DNA of 64,000 bases from Progne subis subis (Eukaryota > Chordata > Aves > Passeriformes > Hirundinidae): NCBI GenBank assembly GCA_022316685.1, contig JAKJHU010000030.1, forward strand, positions 15,456,018-15,520,017. Reading direction: 5' to 3'. Positions 36,211 to 47,440 of the stretch are shown here, piece after piece (the stretch's first letter is position 1; each line of letters begins with the position of its first letter). Under the pieces are notes generated by a model. That model ran no database searches. It was given only the letters and a program-made list of their open reading frames with translations, and was not told the DNA's origin. A program made the translations under genes and the position numbers.

Positions 36211-38928
36211 TTAACTTAAAATCTCAATGACTGTATAGTGCACTGCCCTATTTTTCCATAGCAAATTTGTCCTTGACATTTTTAAACTATGTTCTCTAGA
36301 AAAACATTCAGAAGCTTTCGTGTTTTCTCCCTTTTTATTAATCTTTAATGTGCAGATCTACTTAAGGTTTGCATTTATGCTGGCAATACAGTTAATTGTA
36401 AAAAAAATAATTCTGGTATTGAGTGACTGACATTAAAAATATGTTTTCCTGTAGCAACTTACATAACCACCTATCTGACATAGCAACACAACAGAATTAT
36501 TTGTTATTTAGTTTATAAGAGGTTCTTTTTTTAAAGGTGAACTCATGAAACCTCATTTCTAAAAATTATATGGTTGCAAGAATAGCCACAAAACAAAAAT
36601 AAAATCATGTTAACATGATATGAGAAGAATATAAACATTAAATCAGTATTTAGTTCTTGTTTGTTAGAATTTGTTTTATGCTTATGACATCCCCTAAACA
36701 GTGTCTCTGCTACAAGTACACTTGTACCTCATATTGTGAAACAGTCATGTAATCTTAAAAATTACTTCAGTAAAAAATTACTCTGAAGCTGATAAATGAA
36801 GACAATATTCTACAGTCTGAAGAGAGCAAGCTTGCAAGGCCAGACCTGCAATAAAAAATATTTTACCATTGGTCCTGGGGAGGGAAGGTAGAGAGAAGCC
36901 CAACAGACACTTGCCAAACCAGGAAAGAGCAGCTGGTTGGATGGTCTTAGATAATCTGTGTCTGTGGTGTGGGAACATCACATTTAGACTGAGCAGGCAT
37001 CAGTTTAATAGGATATAGATTTCTCAAATTTGAGTAAATGTCTGTTCAGAATAACAAGGGAACTATTAAGCCCATTCTCAGCTATGGACTAGCCCATCAT
37101 CCACTATCCATTGTGTATATTGGGTGTTCTCAGGTACACACTTAGGTCTCACTCTGGGAGATCTCTCCCAGTGAGGAAAGCTTGAGGCTGCTATCCTGAC
37201 CCCAAGCTGTCAGTCATGTGGTCTGATCTGATCAGTTGCAAGTAAGATATGAGCATCTAACAACCACAACTCACCAGCAGATCACATAACCTTGGCTATT
37301 TTTAATCATGATTTGGATGCTTTGAGCCTGAGCTCAAAGATGTGCTGGCAGCTGGCAGTATGGTGCCAGATGTGATGGCTAGAATATTTTGTTTTGAGTA
37401 GCTGTTCACTTTACAGTGTAGACAGAGCCCAGGATTACCCCGAAATTCAGTGAGAATTAAAGTGAATATACCTTCAAATTGGTCTGCATTGATATTAATG
37501 GATGTCTTCAGAAGAGTCCGTGCCTCTGCTGAGATTCCTAGCAGAGAGAAAAGGTCACTTCAGTAGTGAGAATCTCGTCCCCGCACCCCCCTGTTTCCAC
37601 ACCAAAAGGAAGCTTTCCATGGTGCCAGAGAGTCTGAAAGCAATGTAAGCAATTAGCAAGAAGAGCTCGAAAATTCCATTGCAAGAAGCAGCACTGCTCA
37701 AGAGTGGAGACACTTGGGATTTTTCAGCCTGATTAGCTGCAGTGACAGCGAGGTGATGTGTGCTAATTACAGCTCCTTAACCTCCTTAGATGCAGTTGCA
37801 TAAAAGCCCAGAACACCTCCATGCTGAAACATAAGGCACTGCAGCATTCCCTGGCTGCTCTGCCTTGGTAGTCTCAGACCATCCGTACAAACCATTGACC
37901 TGCCTGGGTGAGGCACAGACAGGTGTGTCTGTGAGCCAACCTGTCAGTGGTTGTGGTGCAGAAATGGGAAAGTTTCTCATTAGGATGTGTGGCTGAGTAA
38001 TAGAACCTCCGATATTATCTCTGTGGGTCAGTCAGCTCTGAGAGTGGATCATGAAAGCTGTGGTCAGTGTTCAGCCAGTGTCTTGTAGTGCAGGTCTGAC
38101 CCAAGTATGAGGAATAGAAAAAAGATTTTTGTGTAAAATGACATTTCAGTTTTACTCTGTTCCTGTGTGGTTTCTTTGCTGTCCTCATTACAACAAGAAA
38201 TAATAGCATTATAACAGGCAATATAATGAATTTTCATAGTTCAGTGCTCCTTAGAGAGTGGAGATCAGCATGATATTTAAATTAACTCTTTGTAAATAAA
38301 AAAGTCTCATTATAGATAATGACTGTCATATTTTTCCAGGAATTATAATGAAAAGATGTTTCCAACTATTTTTCAATACGTTTTTTTCCAGGTAGTTCAT
38401 GGAACAGATTGTTGAAGATTTAAAATAGAAAAGCAGTCATTAGGCAAAAATTTGTTTTCAGATATTGCCTTTAAAATAAACAACCAAAGTCTTGAACAAA
38501 AGAGCTAACTTGAAATAATGTTTTCTGTCCTGTGATTTTTCTAAAAATCTTTTTGAATTGAGGATACTGTTGTAATCTGAAAACTTAATGCCTTCTAGAA
38601 ATTAATTCATCAACAATTATTAAATAATAAGGGATGTTTCATATATGGAACACTAGAATTTAATCTGGAAAACCTTGCATATTGCATGGACTAAAGCTTA
38701 TGAGAGAGTACAGGAAATATATGCCACAGCAAACACTTCACACCATCATAACATACGCCAAGATTTTATGCTGGTCAACACTGAAATAAATGCCATCCCT
38801 ATTCTACAGTGATCTTCCAAAAGTTCCATGTCTGTTTGGTTTAATATTTGGTTTCAACATTATTTCTGGTGGAAATTAATATTTAAGTGAAGCCTGGTGA
38901 CTTAAACATGGCAAAGAAATGTTAACAC
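36210..38928. other. Intron, nothing assigned
   Basis: Unique-looking sequence. The part at 37640-37810 is somewhat less AT-rich and contains TAATTA-like and GATTAG words, but nothing identifies it. Confidence 0.4.
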
Positions 38929-38949
38929 TTTTTTTTTTTTTTTTTTTTT
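38929..38949 (+). repeat. Poly-T tract
   Basis: 21 uninterrupted T. Confidence 0.95.
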
Positions 38950-39488
38950 GAGAAATTGCATCTTCCATCTGGTTAGACATTGTGTGTGGGCGTTCTTTTG
39001 TAACCATTGACAATGTCATTTCCCCAGATCCTGTTGTAACTCTTGACATTGACAGTCATTTTTACTTCTCACTTATCTTTTTTCAGAAGTAGGACTGGAA
39101 GCTCTTTGATTGCTCTTCCTCCAAAATCTAGCAAAGTACAATATTTTGCTGAGGTTTGAGAGTAAATGTAGACATGGCTTTCTTTTCTTGGATTCTTACA
39201 TTCAGAAATTAGTATTTTTAGCACAGCATCAAAAGAAGTACCAGTGTATTTGAAAAGCTGTTAGAAATCCTAGGAGTTACGTGCATTAAGCTGGAGTATA
39301 CTATCAAGTAATTGAAAGTCTATCCAGAAACATTGAAGAATGCAAAATACACGAGCTAAGCGTGTACCCACATCTACTGCAGGACTTGACCCAGTACCAT
39401 TACATTTGAAACTTGTATTTATGGTCTTTTATAGCAGGAGCAGTCTAAGCAGGAATTTTCCCTCTTTCCTGAAGTTTTTCAAATACCA

Positions 39489-39511
39489 CGTGTGTGTGCG
39501 TGTGTGTGTGT
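39489..39511 (+). repeat. Short (GT)n microsatellite
   Basis: GT units with one GC interruption, about 23 bases. Confidence 0.9.
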
Positions 39512-41632
39512 TACATGCTGTGTTTACATCCCCTTCTGTAGCTGTGTCTGCCACCTGCTCCTGTTGAGTGCTGTGCCAATCCCCCAAACATAGGGATTCA
39601 CTTCCTTCCAGTACCTGTATCTCACTTCCTTGCTTTAAAACCATGTGATCTTTCCTCCTCTGGTCAATGGCTGATGAATGTGTTCTGAAGTTTAGCTCTC
39701 ACAGTGGTTAGTGCTCTCTACCTAGATCCCAGCTTGAGATCTTCATAGAAGATCCTTTCCTTGAGAAACAGCCTGGCACCAGAGCCCTCTCTACGTTCAG
39801 TCTTGCGTGACCTTGCTGAGGGCCTGGATCTCCAGTGCCCCTGTGGTGTGTCCCCAGGTACGGCGAGGGTCATGTCTCAGCCTGGAGTTGCACTGAGAAA
39901 TCCCTGATGACAAATCCTGCAACTGTACTCCTAAATCCTGCCTGTTGTTGAAGTAGGAACAACAGGAATTGTGCTCCAGGTGATTTCTGCTATTTCTGCT
40001 GATAATCCAGCAAGCTTTTTAACTTTTTAGCTTTTTAACTGTATGAAGCCTGCAGTAAAAGCTGTTTGCTGTGCAGTCTAGTTTGTGTAATAGTAAATAA
40101 ATCTAGCTGGTTTGATAGTATATTGTGACTTGTACGTATTTAGGGAAAAACCTCATAGTTTTTAGGATCAAAATACCTGCTTTAAAAATTAGGAAAGTAA
40201 AACACAAAGCAAGCCTTTGCTACTTTTTTATTAATCTTGTATTCTTGGTTTACTTTGGTGAACTAATTTTCCAGGAAATGGAAATTGATTTGTATTAATC
40301 TTCTTGCTCACCACCACTTGTGATTTTTTAACTTGTTTTGATTAAGCTGTATTCTGATGAATATTAGCATGACAAGCGTGCCCAGCACAAGGCACATGTA
40401 CTAGCACAGTTCCTTTTGTTTCTCAAGGCCTTAGACATGCTTAGTTTCCCTTAATTTTCATTTCCTTAATTTCCATTATTATTAATTGCTGTCTTTATTT
40501 TTTTGCTTTCAGTTTTACTCAGCTATTTTTCATCCTTGATCAGTATTTTTGTTTTGGGATGCTGCAAATGCAGGCACACAGCTGTGACAGCTATGAATTT
40601 TCCCCAGATTTTGTCGTAAGTACAGCAAATCTGCAGCTGTCAGTACCTATTGTAAAGCTGTGGTTATCTGCAAGATGATGGTTTCAATCATATTTTGCAG
40701 CCACTCAGGGTATCCACCCATAATGTGTACAAGTGTGACTTTCTTTTTAAGAGCGGGCTTATCCGTACAGAATTTTGCAATACTGAGGCCGCAAGTTCAG
40801 TGAGCTGTTTTTCCTGTCCTAGTAGAAACTGAAAATTACTTACATTTCCAGAAAGAATGGAGCATGTAATTGTGCAAAACGCTATTTACAGAAAATTTAC
40901 AGAACATGGAAAGAACTACCTTTGCATTATATACTCAGTAGGTATGTTGCAATGCTCTAACTGTTTTTGCTAAACCTGAATTTCATGGCTATTTACTGCA
41001 TAATTCCTGCTCACATCATAGAATGATTTATTTATCAGAATAAAATGAAAATGAAATCCCAAGTTCTTCACTTCAGAATTGAAGGGCACTAATCTGGATG
41101 CATTAAATAATTTCTGACTCTACATATTTAGAAGGCTTGAAGGTGAACGGTATATGACCATTTTATTTCAGCTGTTTAAAACAACAATTGCTACAGAAGG
41201 TGAAAGCAGCAATTGATGAAAGCAGGTCCCAAGAGAGACAGACATACTGTTTTAGAAGAAAGGGTAGAAACTCAAGCAGGGATTGTTATGTCTAAGGAAG
41301 AAAAATATTAATGACTTCCTCATTTAGAGAGGTTCATGTATACCCTAAAAAAATATGGTTTTAGTTCTTCTAAATCACTCTATTGGTGTTCACACTTACA
41401 ATAAACACAACCACATTTCTCTGCAGATGATCTCAGTGTGTTCTAAGAAGTAAAAAGCAACTGTTCAATGCCAAGAAATTGAGGTTTTACTTTTTTAACT
41501 AAGATAGTGTAACTGGAAAGAGCAGTTCCCAGCTCATGATAAATGAGAAGTAAAACCAGTTAGCTTAAACCACCATGAAGGTGACTCGTAAAGAATGTTC
41601 TTACCGTGTGAGCAAAATTTAAAAAGTGTTGC
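39512..41632. other. Intron, nothing assigned
   Basis: A GC-richer patch at 39740-39960 has no recognised repeat or exon. The remainder is ordinary AT-rich intron. Confidence 0.4.
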
Positions 41633-42140
41633 TGTAGGATATGAAAGAAAGACGAAAGACTCCAAATATTTCAGAAGGCAAAGAGTATAGAAAAGCTTTA
41701 TTGTCCAATTCTTACTCCCTTTTATAAGGTGTTCCGATACAGACTTAACATGATTGGTGACTAGGAAGGACACCTCTCTAATTCCATTGGTTAAACTAGA
41801 GAAACAACAAGACACCACTTGGAGGAAGATTGTTTTGGGAAAGGATAGTTGTTTTGTCAAGATTGTTTTGAGAAGAAGCTTTCTCGAGAACTTCTCCCCT
41901 GGGAAACAGTTAGCACTTTCAGCAGGCTGAAGTCTCTTAGGCCAGAAATATCAGCCTCCCCCCAAAAAAAACCCAAGCTGAATATACCTTTGTGATGATT
42001 TAGCCCTTTCTGTCCATGACCTGTTACCTCACTAGGTCCCTGACACATGGGCATCTCCTTGGGCATCTTTGTTCTTTGTCTCATGATACCTTACTAGGCA
42101 CAGGAGAAGTTCTAAGACATAGGAGAAGGTCCTGTTCTCC
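41633..42140 (-). mobile_element. Probable solo LTR, antisense
   Basis: Read on the minus strand, the segment has CTTATAAAAGGGAG (about 41711-41726, a TATA box) and ACAATAAAGC about 20 bases downstream (about 41697-41707, a poly-A signal). It then ends TCATATCCTACA at 41633, fitting a U3-R-U5 layout with a terminal CA. The upstream limit, near 42140, is a guess because no matching TG end with a target-site duplication was found. No retroviral genes adjoin it. A cellular promoter-like AT-rich stretch is the alternative. Confidence 0.5.
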
Positions 42141-42299
42141 TCCAAGTGTCTCTTCAAAACTGCTCTGCTGCCCTGCATAGAGAGAACTCTAATCTAATTT
42201 TGGTTGGCAGATGGCAGGTTGGGATTGCTCTTCCTCACTGGCTGCAAATCCTGTGCATCCTATTATTTGTTACCCTGTCCTTGCCACCAACCCCAGACC

Positions 42300-42430
42300 A
42301 ACCCACTTGTTTATCTCCTCTGCCTGGTTTGTCTTGCCCTTTAGGTTGATTGCTTTGGAGCAGAGATTGTCATTTTACATAAGACAGGGGTTTTCTGACT
42401 AGCTGGCATTCGGGTGGTACTGCAATATAG
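42300..42430 (+). repeat. Old sauropsid SINE/LINE 3' tail
   Basis: TTGATTGCTTTGGAGCAGAG, ATTGTCATTTTACAT and later GGCATTCGGGTGGTACTGCAATATA fit the common tail 'attgtaagctctttggggcagggactgtc ... ggcctctaggcactactgtaatac'. Of the tail copies in this window, it is the one I can follow furthest. Confidence 0.55.
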
Positions 42431-45000
42431 ATATTGCAATATATATATTATGGTAATACTTCTGCAGAGGTGGAACAAATGTTATATATAAAAAGAGCCT
42501 CATTCTCTTCCAAGGTGCACCACATGCTAATATTTTGTGTGTTTATATATGAGCAGAAGCTTATGTACATCTAAAGAGAGCTACTTTGGCAGACTTCCTG
42601 TGACAAGAGCCAGCATTCTATGAATGTAGTTTAATCAATGAACTATATGTAAACCACTTAAATTTATTCAGTCTAAACACATCCAGACTCTTTCATGACA
42701 AACATTTAATCCTTCAGGATTGTGTAACTGGGGGATTTAGGGATTACTTAGCTTTGAAAATAGGTCAAGGAAAACATCTACATTTGGTTAAAAGCTAATC
42801 AGGCAAGGAAATTAGTAAAATAGTAAAAAAAGCTTTAGAAGTAGTCTTTTGCAAAGTGAATTTTATGCAATGGTCCGAAGAATGTTCTCTATTTATCTAA
42901 GAGATGTAGAGCCTTGTACCCCTTTTCATTTACAGTGACAGAATTAAAGGGAAACTCCATTAAGCAAGTGATGCAAGTATGTGCAGAGATAGGAGTGGTG
43001 TATTTTGTTTCTCTGTGTCTAATGCTTTGGAATAACTTCATAAACTTCCATGAAAACTTAAAAATTACTATTAAGAGATAAGATTTGTAAGTATAAACAC
43101 TTAAAAGTTGCAATGAAAATAGGGTTATAGTCCAAGAAGTGAGGGTATAAAAGAAAAGTTTAGGAATCATTCCAGTGAGGCTGTTGACCTAAATCAAATA
43201 ATCTCCTCAGCCACTGAAGTCTGATTCCTTCTTTCAGTTACTATTCAACTTTTCTTCTTCACTTCACCTCTTTTGCTCACTGAATGGGCTTTCTGCTTCC
43301 TAGCGCTGTCTGGCAGCATGGTATGGTTGGTATTGGCAGAGGTTATCCAGTCCTGTCACCTGGGTTCATGAGGATTTTGTTCTGTCAGATTACAGGAGAA
43401 ACAAGTTTCAATATGATCTACAAGCTGGTGCTCAAAGTTTAATCAAGGTTTGTGTGATGCGTGGAGAAAGAGATGCTGTCTCTGAGATGCACTGTGTAAG
43501 TCTGTGTAACTTTATGCACTTAAGTGTCCTAAGAAGCAAAAAAAATCAAAATATTTTGAGAACTGCATCACAGCTCACAGCACAAAATGTGCTCCTGTGC
43601 ACAGGGAGTGCGGACTGGATTTTTTTACCTTGTGAAATTTCTGTGTAATACACTGAAAACTTTGCAGTTTAATAGCAGCAAAGCTAAAATCCATCAGAGC
43701 ATGAGATCTGCACAGTCTTGTAGTCAAATTAACAAGTTGAAGAATATTAAAAGAAAACCCTAAAAGCTGTATTGGCTACAGTAAGTGTCTCCGTCTTCAG
43801 CATACCCTGGACTAAAACAATGAGTGTTCTCAATCACTATATAGAATTGGTGTAAAGTAAGTTGATACTGTAATTCCTATGAACAGAATTCTCACAATAC
43901 AATTCTTCCTTTCTCTAACAAAACACATTTGCTATGAGTAAGGGCTGTGAGGATTTATTTAGGTTACTAGCAGCATCTAATACTGGTTATTTGTTCAAGG
44001 TTTTTAGCTTTCTAAAATTTCATTGTTACAAGGTGACATGAATGTAATGAACGCATTTGTCTCTTTAAACAGTTATCCTTGCAACAGATACAATGCTTTA
44101 TTTTCTATCTGGGAAATAGTTTAGTAAGTGATAGTGCAGGCAGTGATGTTGAGATGGTGGCTTTGTTACAGGAACACTGAAAAGTGTGATAAAGGTTAGT
44201 TTAAATTGAACATTCAAACTTAGTTAAATTAATAATGAAGCTTCTTACTGGGCTGCAAAAATTATAAAGGAGGAAAAAATTATCCAGGACTGCATGAGTC
44301 ATTAACATGTGATGCAAAATTCAGCATTTAGAGTCCCTTTTAGCACTATTAAAAATATTCTTTACTGTGGTAATGTAGAACTGATTTCCTCTTTGTTCTT
44401 CCCTGCTTTCAAATTTTATAAGTGATTATTTTCTAAATTGGGCCTTCTCAGTTACCTGATTCCTCTGTTAACCATCTGATTACATGCTTTTTTATGCATC
44501 TTGTTTCTTGTCTGAATACAATGCATTAGATTCTGATGCAGCTGAGAAGCAAGAAGATAAATGGCACAGAGTTTTGATGCCCAGTTCTAGGCTCAGATCT
44601 GAGCTGCACAGGTGCCATGAGACTTCTGGAGGGCAATAGGAGCAGCAAAAATCAGTGAAATGTGGAGATGGCCTGTGCCAGTTGTTCCCTCTGTGTGCTG
44701 TGCTTCCTCAGGGAGCAATTGTGGTGTTTCGACCTGCAAAGTTTAAAGAACATTGTGGAATTTGCAAGATCTAAACTTGATGGAAACCAGTGCAACTTTT
44801 TGTACGGCTTATTTTAGAAGTGAAATTTCTTCAGGTTGTAAATTATACCTGATTTTTTTTTGTGAAAACAGCCAAAAATATGATTTTTGTTTGCTGAACT
44901 GATTAAAATAGAAAATTTCTTTTGCATTTAAAATTGTGAAAATACTTGCTGGTAAAAAATGGACAAGTTGTTGCACTGAAATGCTACATTCTTCCAGCGT
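42431..45000. other. Intron, nothing assigned
   Basis: AT-rich unique-looking sequence with a short ATAT-rich patch at 42425-42450. No exon or repeat was recognised. Confidence 0.45.
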
Positions 45001-45004
45001 TGAC

Positions 45005-45058
45005 TTTCATAATGTTTACATAAATGAGAATTGTGATGTTTATGTGAACATTATGAAA
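45005..45058 (+). other. Near-perfect inverted repeat, 20-bp stem and 14-base loop
   Basis: Left arm 45005-45024 and right arm 45039-45058 pair at 19 of 20 positions. The one mismatch is T opposite G, which is a wobble pair in RNA. The outer bases TGAC (45001-45004) can pair with GTCA after a two-base bulge (CT), giving a stem of about 24 bp. Loop is 45025-45038. It lies inside the NSMCE2 intron. It could be a microRNA-like hairpin, a small palindromic transposon remnant or a chance structure, and no evidence here decides between these. Confidence 0.85.
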
Positions 45059-45062
45059 CTGT

Positions 45063-47244
45063 CAGCAATGGCACTTTCAACTTCAGGAACCCTAAGACTG
45101 GTCTAGCACACCTCTCCTTGTGAGACCTCCTCCTTGGCTCTCTGAGCTGCCATATTCCCAGTCTTGGAACACCTACAGCCTGTTGTTGTGACAGTCAGAG
45201 AAACTATAAAGGCAACAGAGTCTCTCTCATGTAACATGGCTTTGAATCTTGTGGACCTTGCAGTGGCCAGATTTCCTGCGTCTGGAGCTGAAAATTTAGA
45301 ACGCCTTGTACAATGAGATTGTTTTGTGCTTGAGAAGTTCCTTTTCCCTCCAGGAACTCATCGGAAATGTACTGGTGACATGAAAAAAAGGTGTACGAAT
45401 ACACAAGGAATTTTTATTAAACATATGAAATCAGTCAACATTATGCTTTTCATTTTAGAATTTGTGGCTACCTTTAGCTGATAATCAATTACTCATAAAT
45501 TTAAGACAGAAACATATTTGATGCCACATCTGGTTTGTGATCCTTTCTGCAGCATCCTATGTAAGATGACAGGAGTTATGTGAAATTGCAAGGTATCAGA
45601 GAAGCAGAGAAATGCCATTTAATACAAATATAAAAGACATTCATTTTCCAATATTGGGGATTTCATTTAAATGTCTATGCTCAAATGTTGAATTTGGAAA
45701 ATTCCAAATAGATAGCCTATCCTGTGGTATCCCTATTTGTCTTTATTATCTGGAGTTTGCCAGTCAAAACTAGTATTTGCTCAAGATCTTTTAAGCTGAG
45801 ATTAATTTCAGGCATTACATTTAGTCATGAATCCACTGGTGTAACAGTGGACATAAAAATGTGGATAACAGAATATTTATTAGTTCAGGACACTTTTTGC
45901 AGAAGCCAGTCGTGGAATCTATAGCATAATACAGGCTGGGCACCCTTACAGGGGCATTCAGTCAGAGCAGAGGAGTTTGTTTCATTCAGCAGTGATACAT
46001 GCTTTTGATGTTTGCTTGTGTATGACCCAGATTTTGGTTTTGGCCTCCAGTTACTGTAGAGTTCACTGCATCACCTAATGTGAACTAACATAGAAGCATA
46101 ACACACTAATAGGGGAAAAAGAGAGAACAATCCAGCCTTCTTGATTCTTTACAGTCTAAAGACAAACAAATCAACCCAGATGTGGTTGATACAAAAAAGA
46201 AAATGTCTGTGCTAAAAATCAACAACCTGAACTGTGGTCCAGAAGCCAAGCTATAGCTGTAATTGTTTCCCTGTTAACTTGAGCAAATACCTGTTATTCT
46301 CTGACAAACATGGGAACACAAGTACAATGACAGATCACTCATAACTAAAGCTTGTTCAAAACATAATAGTCATTTTACAGTCAACTTTTTATATTTGTTG
46401 CGTCACAAAGATTTATTGAAGAGATAAAAGTGATTATGGAAAACACTGTCCAGTAACTATGGCAACAGTTATTTGTTCTCACAATAATTAGCTTAGCATT
46501 TGGTTGCACAATACTTTCACAATACCTCCTTAGTTCATTAAATAAAATTAGCTTTTGTTTGAACTTTCATCGTTTGTTGTTTTAAGATTAGTCTAAGTTC
46601 AAAAGAACTGAAAAATACATTTTCAAGCTGCTATTGTACATGAATAATTTATGCTACAAGTGAATTTGTTAACGTCATTATGTAGTAGCACTGCATATGT
46701 TAGTTCTAGATGTGTTTTATTGGTTTAACTGAAAATTACTTAATATATGTATATACAGGTGTGCACACAGTGTCAGTGTGGAAGATTCGTGAGTGCCTGA
46801 ACGAATGTCAGTATGAGCACACACATAATGTGGAGTTAAAAGGCAATTATTGGAGTTCAAAGACAATTATGAAAGCTGCAAAGGCAATCTTAAAGTGTGT
46901 CTGAATTAAATTATTGTTTTAACCATTCCTACTTCTCCCTCACATAAGCAATCAGATATCCTTTAAGTTACTTTTTCCTCTCAATTCTGGTTCGGTATGT
47001 CGTATTCTCTGCGTTCTTGGCTATATGGTCAGTGCCTTTTACTGCTGTTAGAGGTATTGCGTACCAAGATTTCATTTCACTAAGATATAAACATGGAGAA
47101 TAAAAGTCCCATTTGTTGTTTACTACTGACTAATTAAACCCTGTTCCTAGTGCAGAGTTAGTATTTCTGTTGTGCTTTTTTATGATCCTCATTATTATAT
47201 TAATCTGCAAGCATTAATGAATTTGTTTTTACATTATCCATATG
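45063..47244. other. Intron, nothing assigned
   Basis: AT-rich sequence. An X-box-like motif at 46453-46466 is noted under findings. No exon or repeat family was recognised. Confidence 0.45.
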
Positions 47245-47440
47245 AGAATATTATTATTATTTCTACTTGGCAGATGGGAAACTGAAATTCAGAGAGATTA
47301 ACATAAATGTTTTTGGTAGCTTTTAAGAAACCTAGGACATGGTATCAGAGCTGTTACATGGCACATAGTTCCCACTGACTTCAGAGTTTATGCAAAGCAG
47401 ACTGCAGTCTTGCGTCAGGTTTCATAGGTCATCTCAAATC
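47245..47440 (-). repeat. MIR-like SINE fragment, antisense
   Basis: TTGGCAGATGGGAAACTGAA and ATTCAGAGAGATTAACATAA match the antisense MIR core ('ttacagatggggaaactgaggcacagagagattaagt'). They are followed by GGTATCAGAGCTGTTACATG and ATAGTTCCCACTGACTTCAG in the expected order. Confidence 0.7.

Noticed and set aside
37640..37810. Possible conserved enhancer with homeodomain-like words
   Set aside because: TAATTA and GATTAG words are frequent by chance in AT-rich DNA, and conservation cannot be judged from one sequence.
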